Shown here one piece after another: positions 1 through 11,399 of a stretch of 64,000 bases of DNA. Origin of the DNA: Blumeriella jaapii (lineage: Eukaryota; Ascomycota; Leotiomycetes; Helotiales; Drepanopezizaceae); NCBI GenBank assembly GCA_009599575.1, contig VWND01000003.1, forward strand, positions 1,006,001-1,070,000. The letters run 5' to 3'. A program made the translations under genes and the position numbers. Below the pieces are notes generated by a model that worked only from the letters and a program-made list of their open reading frames with translations, was not told the origin of the DNA and searched no databases. Numbering within the stretch: the first letter of the stretch is position 1; every line of letters starts with the position of its first letter.

Positions 1-282
1 TGAGTGAGGTAAGCCCGAGAAGGCTTGACCAATTTCAAGAGCAGAGTCTGATCAATTTGGATTTCATTCTTTTTGTTCGGCACGTTGCCCTTCTAGACGA
101 GCAGTTCCAGGGCCTCTAAGGCGTATTATTGTACAGTATCACGGTATCGTAAGCAAACTTTGTACAGGGTTTTTTGCTTCGATCACTTGTCACAACTGCG
201 TTCCTCGCCCGTGACAAACCTCATGACATGGTTGGGATGTCCTTACCTCCAAGTGCTATGGTGCAGATGGAGATGTCTGGAA

Positions 283-1223
283 TCACTGCTGCCTCAGAGT
301 CTTTCTCGGCGGGCCGTCGTCATCTCCTAAGTGACCTCGCTTGCTCTTGGGGCAATCTTTCTTGAAGTGATGACCACCGCAACTATAACACGAAATTCCT
401 GCTGGGATTTGCTGCTGCTTCTTCTCTTGCTTCCCACTCAAACTCGTCAGGCCGTTCAGATTGACGACATCATTTCTCCTCTTCTTCGCTATCTGCTCGA
501 GTTCTGCTTTGGCTGCACGCTTCTTGGCCTTGCGATCCGCTCTGGCTCGATCGGAAGCTTCTTGACGGGAAGCTTTGATCAGTGCATTCAGAGGGTCGTT
601 GGGGTCATCCTCGTCGCCAGGAGATTGCGACTCGTCATCACCATCGTCTTCACTGGATTCCGAAGAAGAGTGTTCCATGGAAGGGTCTTGCTGCTTCTGC
701 GCATGATTAGCGTGCGCCTGAAACCAAATCATGTAGCTTGCAATCATACCTCCACAGCTTTGTTGAATCTGCCATAACTTCTCCTTCCGATCATGACAGG
801 CTTATCCTCCTCCTCATCCGAGATCCGGGCTTGTGAAGAAAAAGCATCAATGCTTGCGAACCCCGTCTGAACCACCCGTAAAGCATGGACTGGAGTGGGA
901 GCCAAGTGCTTTTGATCTTCGAAACTCAGAACCCATCTTGTATCACCAGCCTCTGCTGCTTGCTTCTCCAAGGCAGCTTGACGCTTCGCTTCCTCACTTG
1001 CCAGTGCAGCTTGAACGGCTTTGCGACCAGCAAGCGCATCGACATTTATCTTCGGAGGGGTAGAGAAGGCATCTGTCCGCCTGCGCTTGGGACTGGGCTC
1101 GTCGGGAGTTGCGGGCGAGGAGGCAGAGGGGGTTGAATTCGCAGCTCTTTGCATGAACTTCATGGTCAGAAGCCTGGAAGACATCGATTTGGGTGCACTG
1201 CCGGGAGTGCTGGCGGCCGACAT
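283..1223 (-). CDS. mpp6: MPP6-like nuclear exosome cofactor with C-terminal zinc knuckle
   Basis: Two exons, 1223-750 and 696-283, joined over a 53-nt intron (697-749; donor GTATGATT, branch CTAAT, acceptor CGCAG) in phase 0; 295 aa. The N-terminus carries SRLLTMKFMQR, the signature of M-phase phosphoprotein 6, and just before the intron lies GRRSYGRFNKAVE, matching the family's second conserved block. MPP6 proteins bind RNA and help the nuclear exosome with its helicase Mtr4. The second exon is acidic (SSESSEDD...), then Lys/Arg-rich, and ends with a CCHC-like knuckle (CYSCGGHHFKKDC, spacing C-X2-C-X3-H-X4-C). The start is the Met of MSAASTPGSA; an in-frame Met lies 33 codons upstream. Family assignment is from two short motifs and is good but not certain; the fusion to a zinc knuckle is read directly from the joined frame. 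Confidence 0.75.
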
Positions 1224-1559
1224 CTTGAGGTTCGAATGACCGTGACGGTGTGACGGATGATGAATTCGAGGTTGGAGGATATCTGGTGTAGAGCCTTGAG
1301 AATCCTGTTGCGTCAGACACAAGGTCTGCTCTGTTGTGCAGCTTAATTATATGGTTCGCTCGAGAACGAGAAGCAAAGGCGCTCGAGCGGCGGTTGATGT
1401 TCTAGATTTTCTGGGTTTAGGGGGCGAAATTCGGCCGGCAGTGGAACTTACTTTCGCCGATTGCTGACTAATTAGCGTGCAACTCTTACACTGGCGACGA
1501 CGACAATAACGACAGTTCTGAATCTGAGTCGTGCCTCAATCAATTGAACGCCCGACACA

Positions 1560-2382
1560 ATGCTTTCCACCACCAGATCGCGAGCTGTATTACGGCTCTC
1601 CCGGGCCACCCAGGTCTCGGTAAGACGAAGCTATGCCTTCTCTGCATACGACAAACAGGAGATCAGCGCTTCCAGCCCCTCCAAGCCGGTCCCGAATGTG
1701 TCCAAGACCAACGAGCTCCCGATGGAGACATCCCAGCGCGATGCGCCTCTACAAGAGAATGCCGCAGACGCCGAGAAGTTGAGAGTGCAGCAGGCACCGA
1801 ACAGAGCAGACGTGTGGTCGCGCAGTCAAGCTCCGAGGGCGAAGGCTATGTCAGGACCTAGATTTGAGCAGACTATTATGGAACTGCAGGTAAGCGCATT
1901 TGCTGGGTAGCCTTTGGGAGTGGTTCCATTGGGGTCCTGGCATCTTTTCGGCACGTAAGCTCATGTTCTTGCAGCCTGCTCCTCAAGCTGCCATCGAATT
2001 GATCCACAAGCAACCAGTTCGTTGGACGCACGACAGCATGGTCTCCTGTGACGGAGGTGGGGGACCGTTGGGACATCCGAGAATCTTCATCAATACCGAC
2101 AAGCCCCAGATTGCCGTTTGCACATATTGCGGTCGCCCATTTGTACGTTGCTCGGCGTGGGGTGTCATGCCACTGCTCTCTCGTCCTCTCTCATCGAGAG
2201 GCATACCATCCGATATGAATTCGATATTGGATGAACCAGGCTAATTACTACAGGCGAATGAGCGTCACCGAGCCTATCTTGAGTCTCTCCCCGAAACCGC
2301 CTACCCTCTTGCTCCTCAGGGGAATGAAGCAGAGATCAATGATTCACAGCATGTTACGAACGAGGCACTTGGACACCGGTAG
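1560..2382 (+). CDS. Mitochondrial complex I zinc-binding subunit (NDUFS6/13-kDa type)
   Basis: Three exons: 1560-1889, 1975-2142, 2254-2382; 208 aa. Introns 1890-1974 (GTAAGC...TTGCAG) and 2143-2253 (GTACGT...CTACAG, branch CTAAT) both fall in phase 0. The first 25 or so residues are Arg/Ser-rich without acids (MLSTTRSRAVLRLSR), a mitochondrial presequence. The C-terminal half has the zf-CHCC domain: VSCDGGGGPLGHPRIFIN, then CTYCGRPF, with the Zn ligands Cys, His, Cys, Cys visible. The family is an accessory subunit of NADH:ubiquinone oxidoreductase that binds one zinc at the peripheral arm. It ends ...NEALGHR. Low-complexity residues between presequence and zinc domain are usual in fungal orthologues. 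Neighbouring genes are unrelated in function. Confidence 0.88.
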
Positions 2383-2835
2383 ATGTGGTTTTGTAGGAGT
2401 TAAGCGTCATTGCATGTGTAAATAAAAATTTATTCCAAGGATCCACCTGACTCACTTCAAGAACGTGTAGACTTGTACTCTGAAGACGAATCTATGGTTC
2501 TAGTCCCATCTTGTGTTGTAATCAGATTCAAAGGCTGCACTGTGATGCCAACAACAATTGCACCAACTCTGATTACTCGTAGCAATAGGTAACAGACCGA
2601 GTCTCTTTGGCTCGGCGCTTGTAATGCTGGAAGTTGCTCCAATCACGTTGGTATTTGAACAAAGCCTATCAGTGTTTCCAAATGCATTGCGACTGGTTGT
2701 GGTCCTACTCATCGCCGCTAGTCTCTCGGGTGATCCCCGGCAAAACCGGAGCTACCCAGTTGAGCTCTCTCTTTCTTTTCGAGCATCATCTATCCCAGGC
2801 CCTACAACCACAACCACAACCACAACCACCCCGCA

Positions 2836-3752
<917 letters not shown>

Positions 3753-4432
3753 CGGTGGGGCAAAACAGAATCGGTTCTCTGGATGTGATACCACATGGGA
3801 AATTTCGCGTTGATCGACGGTTGCTTGTCTGCCATAGTCACAGTCGTAGATTCGTACCTATAGACAGTGGTGTATCCGCAACCGAAATGCCGCAAAATAC
3901 TTGGTCGGAAAAGGAGCAAGCAAGTCTCCCTTTCCAAATCTCTCTGCCGTGCGAACTTACAGTCATTTTTCATGCCTTTTTTATCTGCCCGGGTGTCGAT
4001 CCATCTATTCAACTCCAGTCAATATCCGAGACGTAAACTCGTAATTAAACAATCGTACTTCCGCAACCGATATGCCGCAAATTACATAGTTAAAGAAGCA
4101 AGCAAGCCTTTTTTTTTTTCTTTCTCTTCAACTTTCTTTGCCGTGTGAACTTCCATATTCATTTTGATTCCTCTTCCATATGCCCGGGTATCTAGGTACT
4201 CATCTATGTAACTCCAGCCAGTATTCGAGACGTAAACTCGTATTTAAACAGTCGTGTTTCCGCAACAAAAATACCGCAAAACACATGGTCAGACCCTTCC
4301 CAGTGTTTCTCGCGCCCCTTGAAAGTCAATTCCACATCCCTTTCACATGCCCAGGTATCTACCGTACTCATTCAACTCCATTCAGTCCAGTATTCGAATC
4401 ACGCCCACATCATACCCCGGCTTCGCGAACTC
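3753..4432. repeat. Three diverged tandem copies of a ~190-bp sequence between two 3' ends
   Basis: The gap between CFIm25 (+) and the YjbQ gene (-) holds a diverged direct repeat. The marker CCGCAACNNNNATNCCGCAAA begins at 3876, 4071 and 4260 (spacing 195 and 189). Between markers the same order recurs: a CTTTTT-rich stretch, CCGTG(C/T)GAACTT, TGCCCGGGT, ATTCAACTCCA or similar, then CCGAGACGTAAACTCGTA. The third copy stops near 4400. No coding potential is seen. It probably forms the shared 3' flank of both genes. Confidence 0.75.
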
Positions 4433-5242
4433 TTACATCTTCTCCCCCTGAATGGTAGCCACGACCTTCCGCTGGTGCTTACTCGCCCTGAACTCCAGGT
4501 ACCAGATGCCCTGCCACGTCCCCGTCGCCAGCTTGCCGTCGCGGATGGGAATCGTGACGCTCGCGCCGATCAGCGCGCTCTTGATGTGTGCCTGCGCGTG
4601 GGATCCAGCAGCACGGATCAGCATTGGCCCTCCTTCGCATGACTTCGCCGCAAGCAGCGCCAGCATCTCCCGCGATCCAGGAAATCTTCGCGCCCGGGAA
4701 AAGAGACAATAAGAGGGAGGGAAGAGGGAGGGGAGAGGGAGGGAGAAGAGAAGAGGGAAAGGAGAAGAGGGAAAGAAGAAGAGGGAAGAAGAAGGGGGGG
4801 AAAAGGGAAGAAAAAAAAAGAAAAAAGAAAAAAGGAAAAAAAAAGACGAAAAAAAATTTGATCTGAAGAAGAAGAAACAAAAGAATGAACCAAAGGAGAA
4901 AAGAAATACAGAAAGAAAGAGGAAACTCGAAAGAAAGAAAAAAGAAAAAGGCTAACTCACAGGCATATCATCCACCCCTTCGGCCGCGTGCCGATACAGC
5001 TGGCCCCCTTCCTCGCCATCCTCCGGCGCGATCCGATCCAGCGCGTCGCTCATGTCGGCGCGCACGTCCTCGTCCCAGTTCTCGTTCAGGCTCAGGGCGC
5101 AGCTCGTGTGCTGGATGAACAGGTGCAGCAGGCCGATCTTGTACGCCTTGAGCTCCGGCAGCGCCTTGAGGACGGTGTCCGTGACGAGGTAGGAGCCGCG
5201 CGCGGCTGGGGCCAAGGTGAGCGTCTTCTGGAACCAGGACAT
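4433..5242 (-). CDS. YjbQ/UPF0047 family protein
   Basis: Two exons, 5242-4961 and 4591-4433; 146 aa, the usual family length (about 140). The splice joins ...EGVDDMP to AHIKSALIGASVTIPI in phase 0, restoring the conserved DDMPAHIK stretch; donor GTGAGT, acceptor ACGCGCAG. Other family marks are LHLFIQHTSCALSLNEN, the DVRADMSDALDRIAPED segment, and GTWQGIWYLEFR near the C-terminus. Bacterial YjbQ shows weak thiamin-phosphate-synthase activity, but the physiological role is unknown. The intron is 369 nt, unusually long for this window, and is filled by a polypyrimidine tract on the coding strand. No functional link is claimed to THI6, which lies 15 kb away. Confidence 0.88.
4690..4950. repeat. 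~260-bp polypurine:polypyrimidine tract inside the YjbQ intron
   Basis: From about 4690 to 4950 the plus strand is almost only A and G (GGGA, GAAGA and A-run units), so the coding strand of the YjbQ gene is C/T-only across most of its intron. Strand-asymmetric tracts of this length can form triplex (H-DNA) or act as an extended polypyrimidine tract. Confidence 0.9.
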
Positions 5243-5968
5243 GCTGAGCGTTGAGGGCGTGATGGGTGGGAGATTGTGTGGTGGTGGTGGTGGTGGAAGG
5301 CGGACGAGAAGTGTTGCGCTGCGACTGCTAGTACCTTATGCACATTCTTATTAGTCACGTGTAACGTATCAGCGTACCTTCGAGATATGAAAGCATGCAA
5401 TTACGTACCTAATGTGCAAGTACTGTACAGTACATAACTGTACTGTAAATACTTTAAGTACTGTATCGCGTAAGTATATGTACAGCACAGTACGGTACTG
5501 TACTTACTGTACATACAAGTGGGGATCTGGTAATGCTTGATTCGGATCAAATCTTGCCCGAACATCTGGACTAGTAGCTTGTCACGTGAGGGTGCTGCTA
5601 CAATACCTCGACTGAAACCGCCTCGTTCACATTTTCAATCACACACATCCACATATGAGACGACTACTACTGACACGTATGGTTGCATTAAGTGAGATGC
5701 TTCCTTTTGGCCATGCTATTGCTGCTCGCTATGTATGTTATGTTGCTGACTTTTCTTCTCCCCCGTATTTCCGCCGTCGTCTTCCGCTTTCATCGCGATC
5801 AAATCCATGAATATGAAAAAGCAAATAACCTCCAACGACCAAGCGCATGCTTGATCGGAGAATAGAGAGCAAATACGTCGCTGGTTCCTCTCACCCTCTC
5901 CGCTCCGCTTCCTTCACTCAAGTCGTCCTTGCAGATGCAAAAGTCCTCGAGTCGCATCGCTCAATACT
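5243..5968. repeat. Intergenic DNA with clustered GTACAGTAC-like palindromes
   Basis: Promoter of the YjbQ gene and 3' flank of the next gene. Between about 5405 and 5515 the sequence is built from overlapping TACTGTAC, GTACAGTA and GTACTGTA words. The same words recur in other gene-free parts of the window (near 130, 32040-32090, 33085-33120, 33257, 41868 and 44370). No ORF is supported here. Confidence 0.6.
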
Positions 5969-8900
5969 TCACCAACCGTTGTGTGTCTTCACCCCGCCTG
6001 CGCTATCCCAAGAGTTTCCATTGCCTCCCGAACGGTTGATGCCGTTGCTCTCCCAGGGCCTGGCTGGCGAGTTACCATTGCCTCCATTGTGCCCAACCGA
6101 GCCCGAAGTGTGGTTCCATCCTCCTCCATTTCGGCCAGAGTTCCCATGGCCGCCGTTCTGCCAGGCTGGTGCACCGTCATTGGTCTGTGGCGGACCTCCG
6201 TTTCCTCCGTTCTGAGAGTTGCTGTTCCAGCCTCCGTTCCCTCCATTGGGTCTGTTGCTTCCGTTCTGATTCCAAGATGGATTCGAGTTGGTCGCGTTGC
6301 CCCAGCCATCCCCACCGGAATTGCCACCGTTCCGACCGCCGCCATTGCCTCCTTTCTGCCAACTGGGACCGGAGTTAATGCTGTTTGAATGTCCGGTAAC
6401 ATTTCCCCAACTGTCTCCACCAGGATTGCCGTTCCCTCCACTGCCTCCGTTCTGCCACGACCCGCCATTTTGATTGTTGTTGGAACGGTTGTCGCTAGAA
6501 ACACTTGTTAGCATTGAAGCATACACAAAGGAGTTTCTCTGGCTTGCTTAGACTTATTATTGTCCCATCCCGAATTATTTGACTGGTTGTTTGGACTTCA
6601 AGTAAACGTTAGATTCGGAGTACCCCGGGATCGTAGGCAAAAGAGAACTTACCCGGAGTTGCCACTATCCCAGCCTGGGTTGTTCGATTGATTGTTTGAC
6701 TGGTTGTTGCTTGAAACAAAGATTAGGTCTTGAACATCTTCAAGCCGGGAAAGAGCAAATGAACTTACTTCGATTCACCGTTACCGCCCCAGCTAGAGTT
6801 GTTTCCTCCATTCTGGCTACAGAATGTTAGTTAGCTTTGGATGCTCCAAGATCTTGTACTTCCGGGAAACATACTTTCGGTCGTTGTGAGAGTTGTTCAG
6901 GTTTGATGAATAATTGCGTTGGTCCGCATTGGATGGATTATTGTGTTGAGCACTGGTTTTCAAGGTCAGCTTGTGCGTCTCCCAGCCATGGGAGCGACCC
7001 ACTTGTTCGAATCCCAACCAGACGAGTTGTTGGCATAGTTGTTGCTCTGGTCTCCATCATCCCATCCAGTGTTGTTGCTTTGGCCACTATTTCTATGTCA
7101 GATTTACCACCCCGAAGCACATCCAGACGGAAACTTACTTCTTAGCATTGTCCTGCTGGTTCCACGCATTTTGATCGCTTTGATGATTGTTCGACGAGTC
7201 TCCGTTTCCCCAGCCATCGTTTGGATTTGAAGACTGTGGGTTGTTTGACGTATCATTCTTACCCCATCCGGAATCGTCTTTCAGGTTCGATGAATCGTTC
7301 ACCCATGACCCAGGAACGTTGGGCTGTGCAGCATTTGTATCTCCACCGCCCCAATCATCAGCAGCTGGTGCGGTGTTGCCTCCGTTGCGCCCACTTTGTG
7401 AACTGCTGTCGGAAATGATAAGCAAATAGGTCCGGAATACGCAATCAGATGATGACTTACCCCCATGCGTTTGAATTGTAATGATTTCCGGTATCTTGAC
7501 CACCCCCTCCGTCATTGGCTGGTGCTGCATTGCTTCCGTTATGAACGTTGCCACATCTGCTACAGCATTGTCCCGGAGAGATTCGTGATTTTCCCGTGTT
7601 GCTCTGAACGCTGGTCTGCTGGAACTTTGGCTGTGGTGTGGGAGGAGGGCCGCCGTTCTGGCTACCAGTATGGATGTGGTCTTTGGTCGCGCTGGGGACG
7701 TGAACCGGGCCACCAGGGTTGGGAGAAAACGATCGCACAACGACTGGGACGCTGGAAAACGGATTACCATACACCGTACCATGATAGACACGAAGAACTC
7801 GTGAGTTTAGATCGAAAAATGCATTTGGGCGTGGGTCAGTGGCGCACTCAATCACATCCTCTCTCAAGACAACCTAGGGGAGAAGTCAGCAGGTATGAGG
7901 GAAACCACGACTTTTTGGAATCGACCAAGCTTTACAAGATCTTGTTATATAAAAAAAATGCGACATACCTCAGCTCTCGACTCCGCAAACAGACGTCCAC
8001 CAGCACTCATGGTTGCTACCTTCAAAGGAAGAAGTGGAATCGGTCGTGTACCGTTGGAGGGTACCGAGAAATTGTCTGGCAAAGTAGCTCGAGAAGATGG
8101 AGGAGGAGTCTTGTGTGTTTGTTGATAGTGTGGCATCGGACTGGAAAAGTGAACGGTCTTCTGCTGAGAAGGGCCCTGTGCTCTCTGATTGTTCCTCTGG
8201 TTGTGGTCACTCCGGTCTTGGCACCTGTTGTTCGGCTGATTGGGCAGTTGTCGATTGTTCTGGGTGTTAGGATTTGGACTCTGATTGTTCTGGTTGCCCT
8301 GAGACCCTTGCCACTGGACTTGTATTCGAAAGTTGTTTTGTTCGTATGAACAACCTTGGTCTCTTTGGTTAGTTTGGCGCTGCTTTTGGTCTTGAGCCTG
8401 GTTGTTCCGACCTGGAGTCGGAGTCTGCGTCCACTTCGAGTTCTGCTTGGAGTCCTTTCTGGAGTCCTGTTTCGGACCCTCCTTGGACTGCTCCTCTAAA
8501 TTTGCCGCGGTGTCTTTGTTGTTGCTTTGGTCTGTGGCAGGTTGGGCTTCTAGGCTTTATGTCAAGAGAGGTCAGCTCGATTGGGGGGGGGGGGGGTGAT
8601 TCACTGCAAAAGCTACCCCAAAAGGGGCGTGTTTTGTTCTCGCTTCGGAAGGTAAGGAGATCCATACCTATCCTTGGCGGTAGCCTGTTGGGCCCTCTTG
8701 ATATTCTCCTCTTTCAGCGCGCTCAGGACCAGCTTCATACAGGTCGCGCATTCGCACTCTTCTCCACGTATCGACGTCGTCTTGAGGACTTCCGGTACCC
8801 CCGTACCAGGCTTCTTCAGGGCAGACTTCAGCAGCTGCTTGGGCAGCGTGACATCCGCACTGCTCTTCTCTCCGCCCGACTCGTCGCCTGAAGTATCGAA

Positions 8901-9149
8901 GTCAGTAACGTGCAAGGTGACCACTCGGCGTGGGGATCTTGATCTACGTCGACCCTGATGATGGCAGCAACTACACGCCGAGACTCTGGGGACTGGTGCA
9001 GGCGGAGCAGGCGCAGGAGTAGGTTTGGCGGCAACTTCAGGTGGAGGAGGAGGATCCAGCGGAGGAGTTACAACACGAACTCTTGCTCGCGGGAGACGAT
9101 GACCGACTATATACTCACACATATCCCGGGGCCGCTGCCGGGAAAACAT
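5969..9149 (-). CDS. Asn/Gly/Trp-rich protein, ten exons including a ladder of phase-2 mini-exons
   Basis: Exons (genomic): 9149-8668, 8554-7969, 7873-7461, 7405-7139, 7086-7003, 6952-6875, 6816-6769, 6709-6653, 6595-6554, 6494-5969; 2583 nt, 860 aa, one open frame to TGA at 5969. I do not recognise a named family. Residues 1-160: proline-rich stretch, then Arg/Ser (RRRSRSPRR) and a Cys-bearing CECATCMK motif. Middle (about 160-490): Gln/Asn-rich, then a conserved-looking block (GGRLFAESRAEVVLRED and VLRVYHGTVYGNP). The C-terminal half is SNN/NGG/GW repeats, likely disordered. Six of the nine introns, those from exon 4 to exon 10, split codons in phase 2. The intron after exon 9 uses a weak donor (GTCTAAGC). 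The start could also be Met10 (MCEYIVGH). Such low-complexity Asn/Gly regions suggest a condensate-forming or RNA-associated protein, but that is inference. Confidence 0.7.
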
Positions 9150-10077
9150 GCTTCTTTCGTTTTATCGATACACGGTTTTGTACACGGGAAGGGCGGGCAG
9201 GAAGAGCTTGGTGGATGGCCGTGAGGGCTTGTCAAAGTCACACTCTGCGTCGAAGAGGAAATGCGAGGAGGAGATGTGCGAGAGGGCCGGCCTGGATGCA
9301 GCTCAGCTCAGTCGTATCTTCTTCCTCTTTCTGCAGTCGGGCGTGCTTTCGTGATGATGCGGATGCCACGAGAATGTCGATTCATCAGTACTCGAGTCGG
9401 ATCCCCATCTTCTCAGCAGCGTTGGCTGTCGAGATCTTCGAATGTACCGTACCGGAGGAGGTCGCGAGCCCAGCACCGACAGCGCGTGCTGCTGCTGCCC
9501 GTCCTCCCGTCGGGGCTTTCTGTCAGTATCGCGCGTCGATGGGAGAAGCTTGGGTACCTAGGCCAGTAACAGCCTTCGAGTTGGCTGAGGGAGGTTGATG
9601 ATGGTGGGATGTGGGTTGGAAGAATGGAAGAAGACGCGCGCGCTGGAAGCGAAAGACGATGTCGACGGGCGGCGACACGACACGGTGCAGAATGCATTCG
9701 ACGTCGACTCTCGTTCGCCGCAACATTCTGCCAAAACTCTTATTCAGTATACTACTATACGGTAGTACCAGCAGGTACGAAATTCAAGAAACATGTACCC
9801 CATACATAGCATAGTGCTCGAACCGACATTCGAGACACAAGGTGCTTCGAGACTCCAGACCGGACCGGGCGAAGAGAGCGGCCTGGCTTTGCTCTTACAT
9901 ACCCATAGTAGAGTATCATCGAGCCTCGAGATCAATGAAGAACGTCGCGCCGTCGAGATCGGTACTTCCCTTGCCAGTCTCTTGCGGTGCTATCTGACAT
10001 CTTGGTTCTAGAATCTTGTGATAGACACAGCACCATGAGACGCTCGCTCTGCATGACACGCGGTACATAGCAGTTGG
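9150..10077. other. Intergenic, no supported gene
   Basis: Upstream of the Asn/Gly-rich gene. Several short overlapping ORFs exist on both strands but none has a recognisable motif or a splice partner. Likely promoter and 5' UTR of the minus-strand gene plus flank of the minisatellite. Confidence 0.5.
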
Positions 10078-10440
10078 CATTCCCCAAGACCGTAGTCTTG
10101 CCCACGGGTAGATCTCCAAGAGAAACACCATCCAAACGCACCTTATGGTCTCCTCACGCGGAGCTCCCAGATCACGGCTTCATTCCCCGAGACCGTAGTC
10201 TTGTCCACCGGTAGATCTCCAAGAGATCCATCCCCCAAACGCGCCTCATGTCTCCTCACGCGGAGCCCCCAGATCACAGCTTCATTCCCCGAGACCGTAG
10301 TCTTGCCCATGGGAAGATCTCCAAGAGAAACATCCCCCAAACGCACCTCATATCTCCTCACGCGGAGCCCCCAGATCACAGCTTCGTTCCCCGAGACCGT
10401 AGTCTTGCCCACGGATAGATCTCCAAGAGAAACACCCGAT
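10078..10440. repeat. 102-bp minisatellite, about 3.5 units
   Basis: The marker CATTCCCC(G/A)AGACCGTAGTC begins at 10078, 10181 and 10283, and CGTTCCCCGAGACC at 10385, giving a period of 102-103 bp. Units carry TAGATCTCCAAGAGA, AAACGC(A/G)CCT and TCCTCACGCGGAGC. Because 102 = 3 x 34, a frame stays open through the array on both strands. The last unit merges with the 3' end of the dephospho-CoA kinase gene: the gene's final codons include GATCACAGCTTC, which also occurs in each unit, so the array may have grown from the gene tail. Confidence 0.88.
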
Positions 10441-11266
10441 CACAGCTTCGCCTTCGCCTGTAGCTCGCCCGCCTTCCATCTCCGGTTGATGACCAGCCCT
10501 CTCCAATAGTTCCACACGCCCGCGAGAGCAGCCAGCGGCGGGCAGAGCAGCAGCAGCCAGGCCCACCAGCGCGGACTCGCCTGGCTCACGTCCTTCATGA
10601 CCCTCGCAATCTCGCCCTTCAGCTCCTCTCGCCCCCGATCATTCCAGACCACGACGCCCCTCCCCGGACCGCGCGCCTCGCACCTCCTCGCCTTCTCCCG
10701 CACATCGCCCTGGCTGCGCACACGGTTCTCGGCGTCGTCGCGCGTCAGATGGCCATCGCGCTCCATTAACCGCTTCATCTGGACCTCCGGATCGCGCACC
10801 GCCACCACCATGACCGTGCCGCAGAGCACGTCGAGGCTGCTCTCGAACAGCAGCGGCACATCCAGCACCACGGCCCAGCACCCGCGTAGCATTGCAGCAG
10901 CTCCTTGTACATCTCCCGGCGCACCGCCGGGTGCACGATGCCGTTCAGCACCCCGCGGTCCTTCCGCCGCTCCTCGCTGTCACCGAACACGCGCCGGCCC
11001 AGCGCGGGTCGGTTCAACGGCGCGCCCTTACGGCGGTCGTCGGCGGTGATGGCGGCGTCGTCGTCGGGAAAGGGGAGCAGGAGGTCGGGCGTCGTGGGCG
11101 AGAAGTGCGCGACGATCTTTGTGTAACCTGCGCTCCCGGGCTCGACGACTCGACGCGCGAGCACGTCGGCGTCGATGATGGGTAGGGAGTACGGCGGCGC
11201 GGAGAGGATGGACGACACGGTCGACTTTCCGGTCGCGATCGAGCCGGTGAGGCCCAGGAGAAGCAT
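10440..11266 (-). CDS. cab5: Dephospho-CoA kinase with an apparent frameshift
   Basis: Last step of coenzyme A synthesis: phosphorylation of the ribose 3'-OH of dephospho-CoA. Start Met at 11266 (MLLLGLTGSIATGKST, the Walker A P-loop). The N-terminal part also shows PIIDADVLARRVVEPG and LNGIVHPAVRREMYKELL. Near 10885-10900 the frame breaks: MYKELLQ is in one frame, and LRGCWAVVLDVPLLFESS, the next conserved block, is in another. No GT-AG intron of plausible length explains it, so one base is probably missing in this sequence or in this allele. The second part has the family's RDPEVQMKRLMERDG and ends in a hydrophobic segment (WWAWLLLLCPPLAALAGVW), a C-terminal membrane anchor as in other fungal orthologues. 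The enzyme is normally essential, which favours a sequencing error or a functional paralogue elsewhere. Confidence 0.85.
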
Positions 11267-11399
11267 CTTGTGGGAGGGATGGCTGCTTCGCCGAGTGGAG
11301 CGACGATTGATGGACGGGAGGGTTGTATGGAGTTTGGGGTTGTGGTGTTGGGTCACTCGGAGCTTGGGATCTGGCGGTCGGATGTGCAAGTGGGATGTT

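Noticed and set aside
9041..9598. 185-aa plus-strand ORF
   Set aside because: It overlaps exon 1 of the Asn/Gly-rich gene antisense and has no motif.
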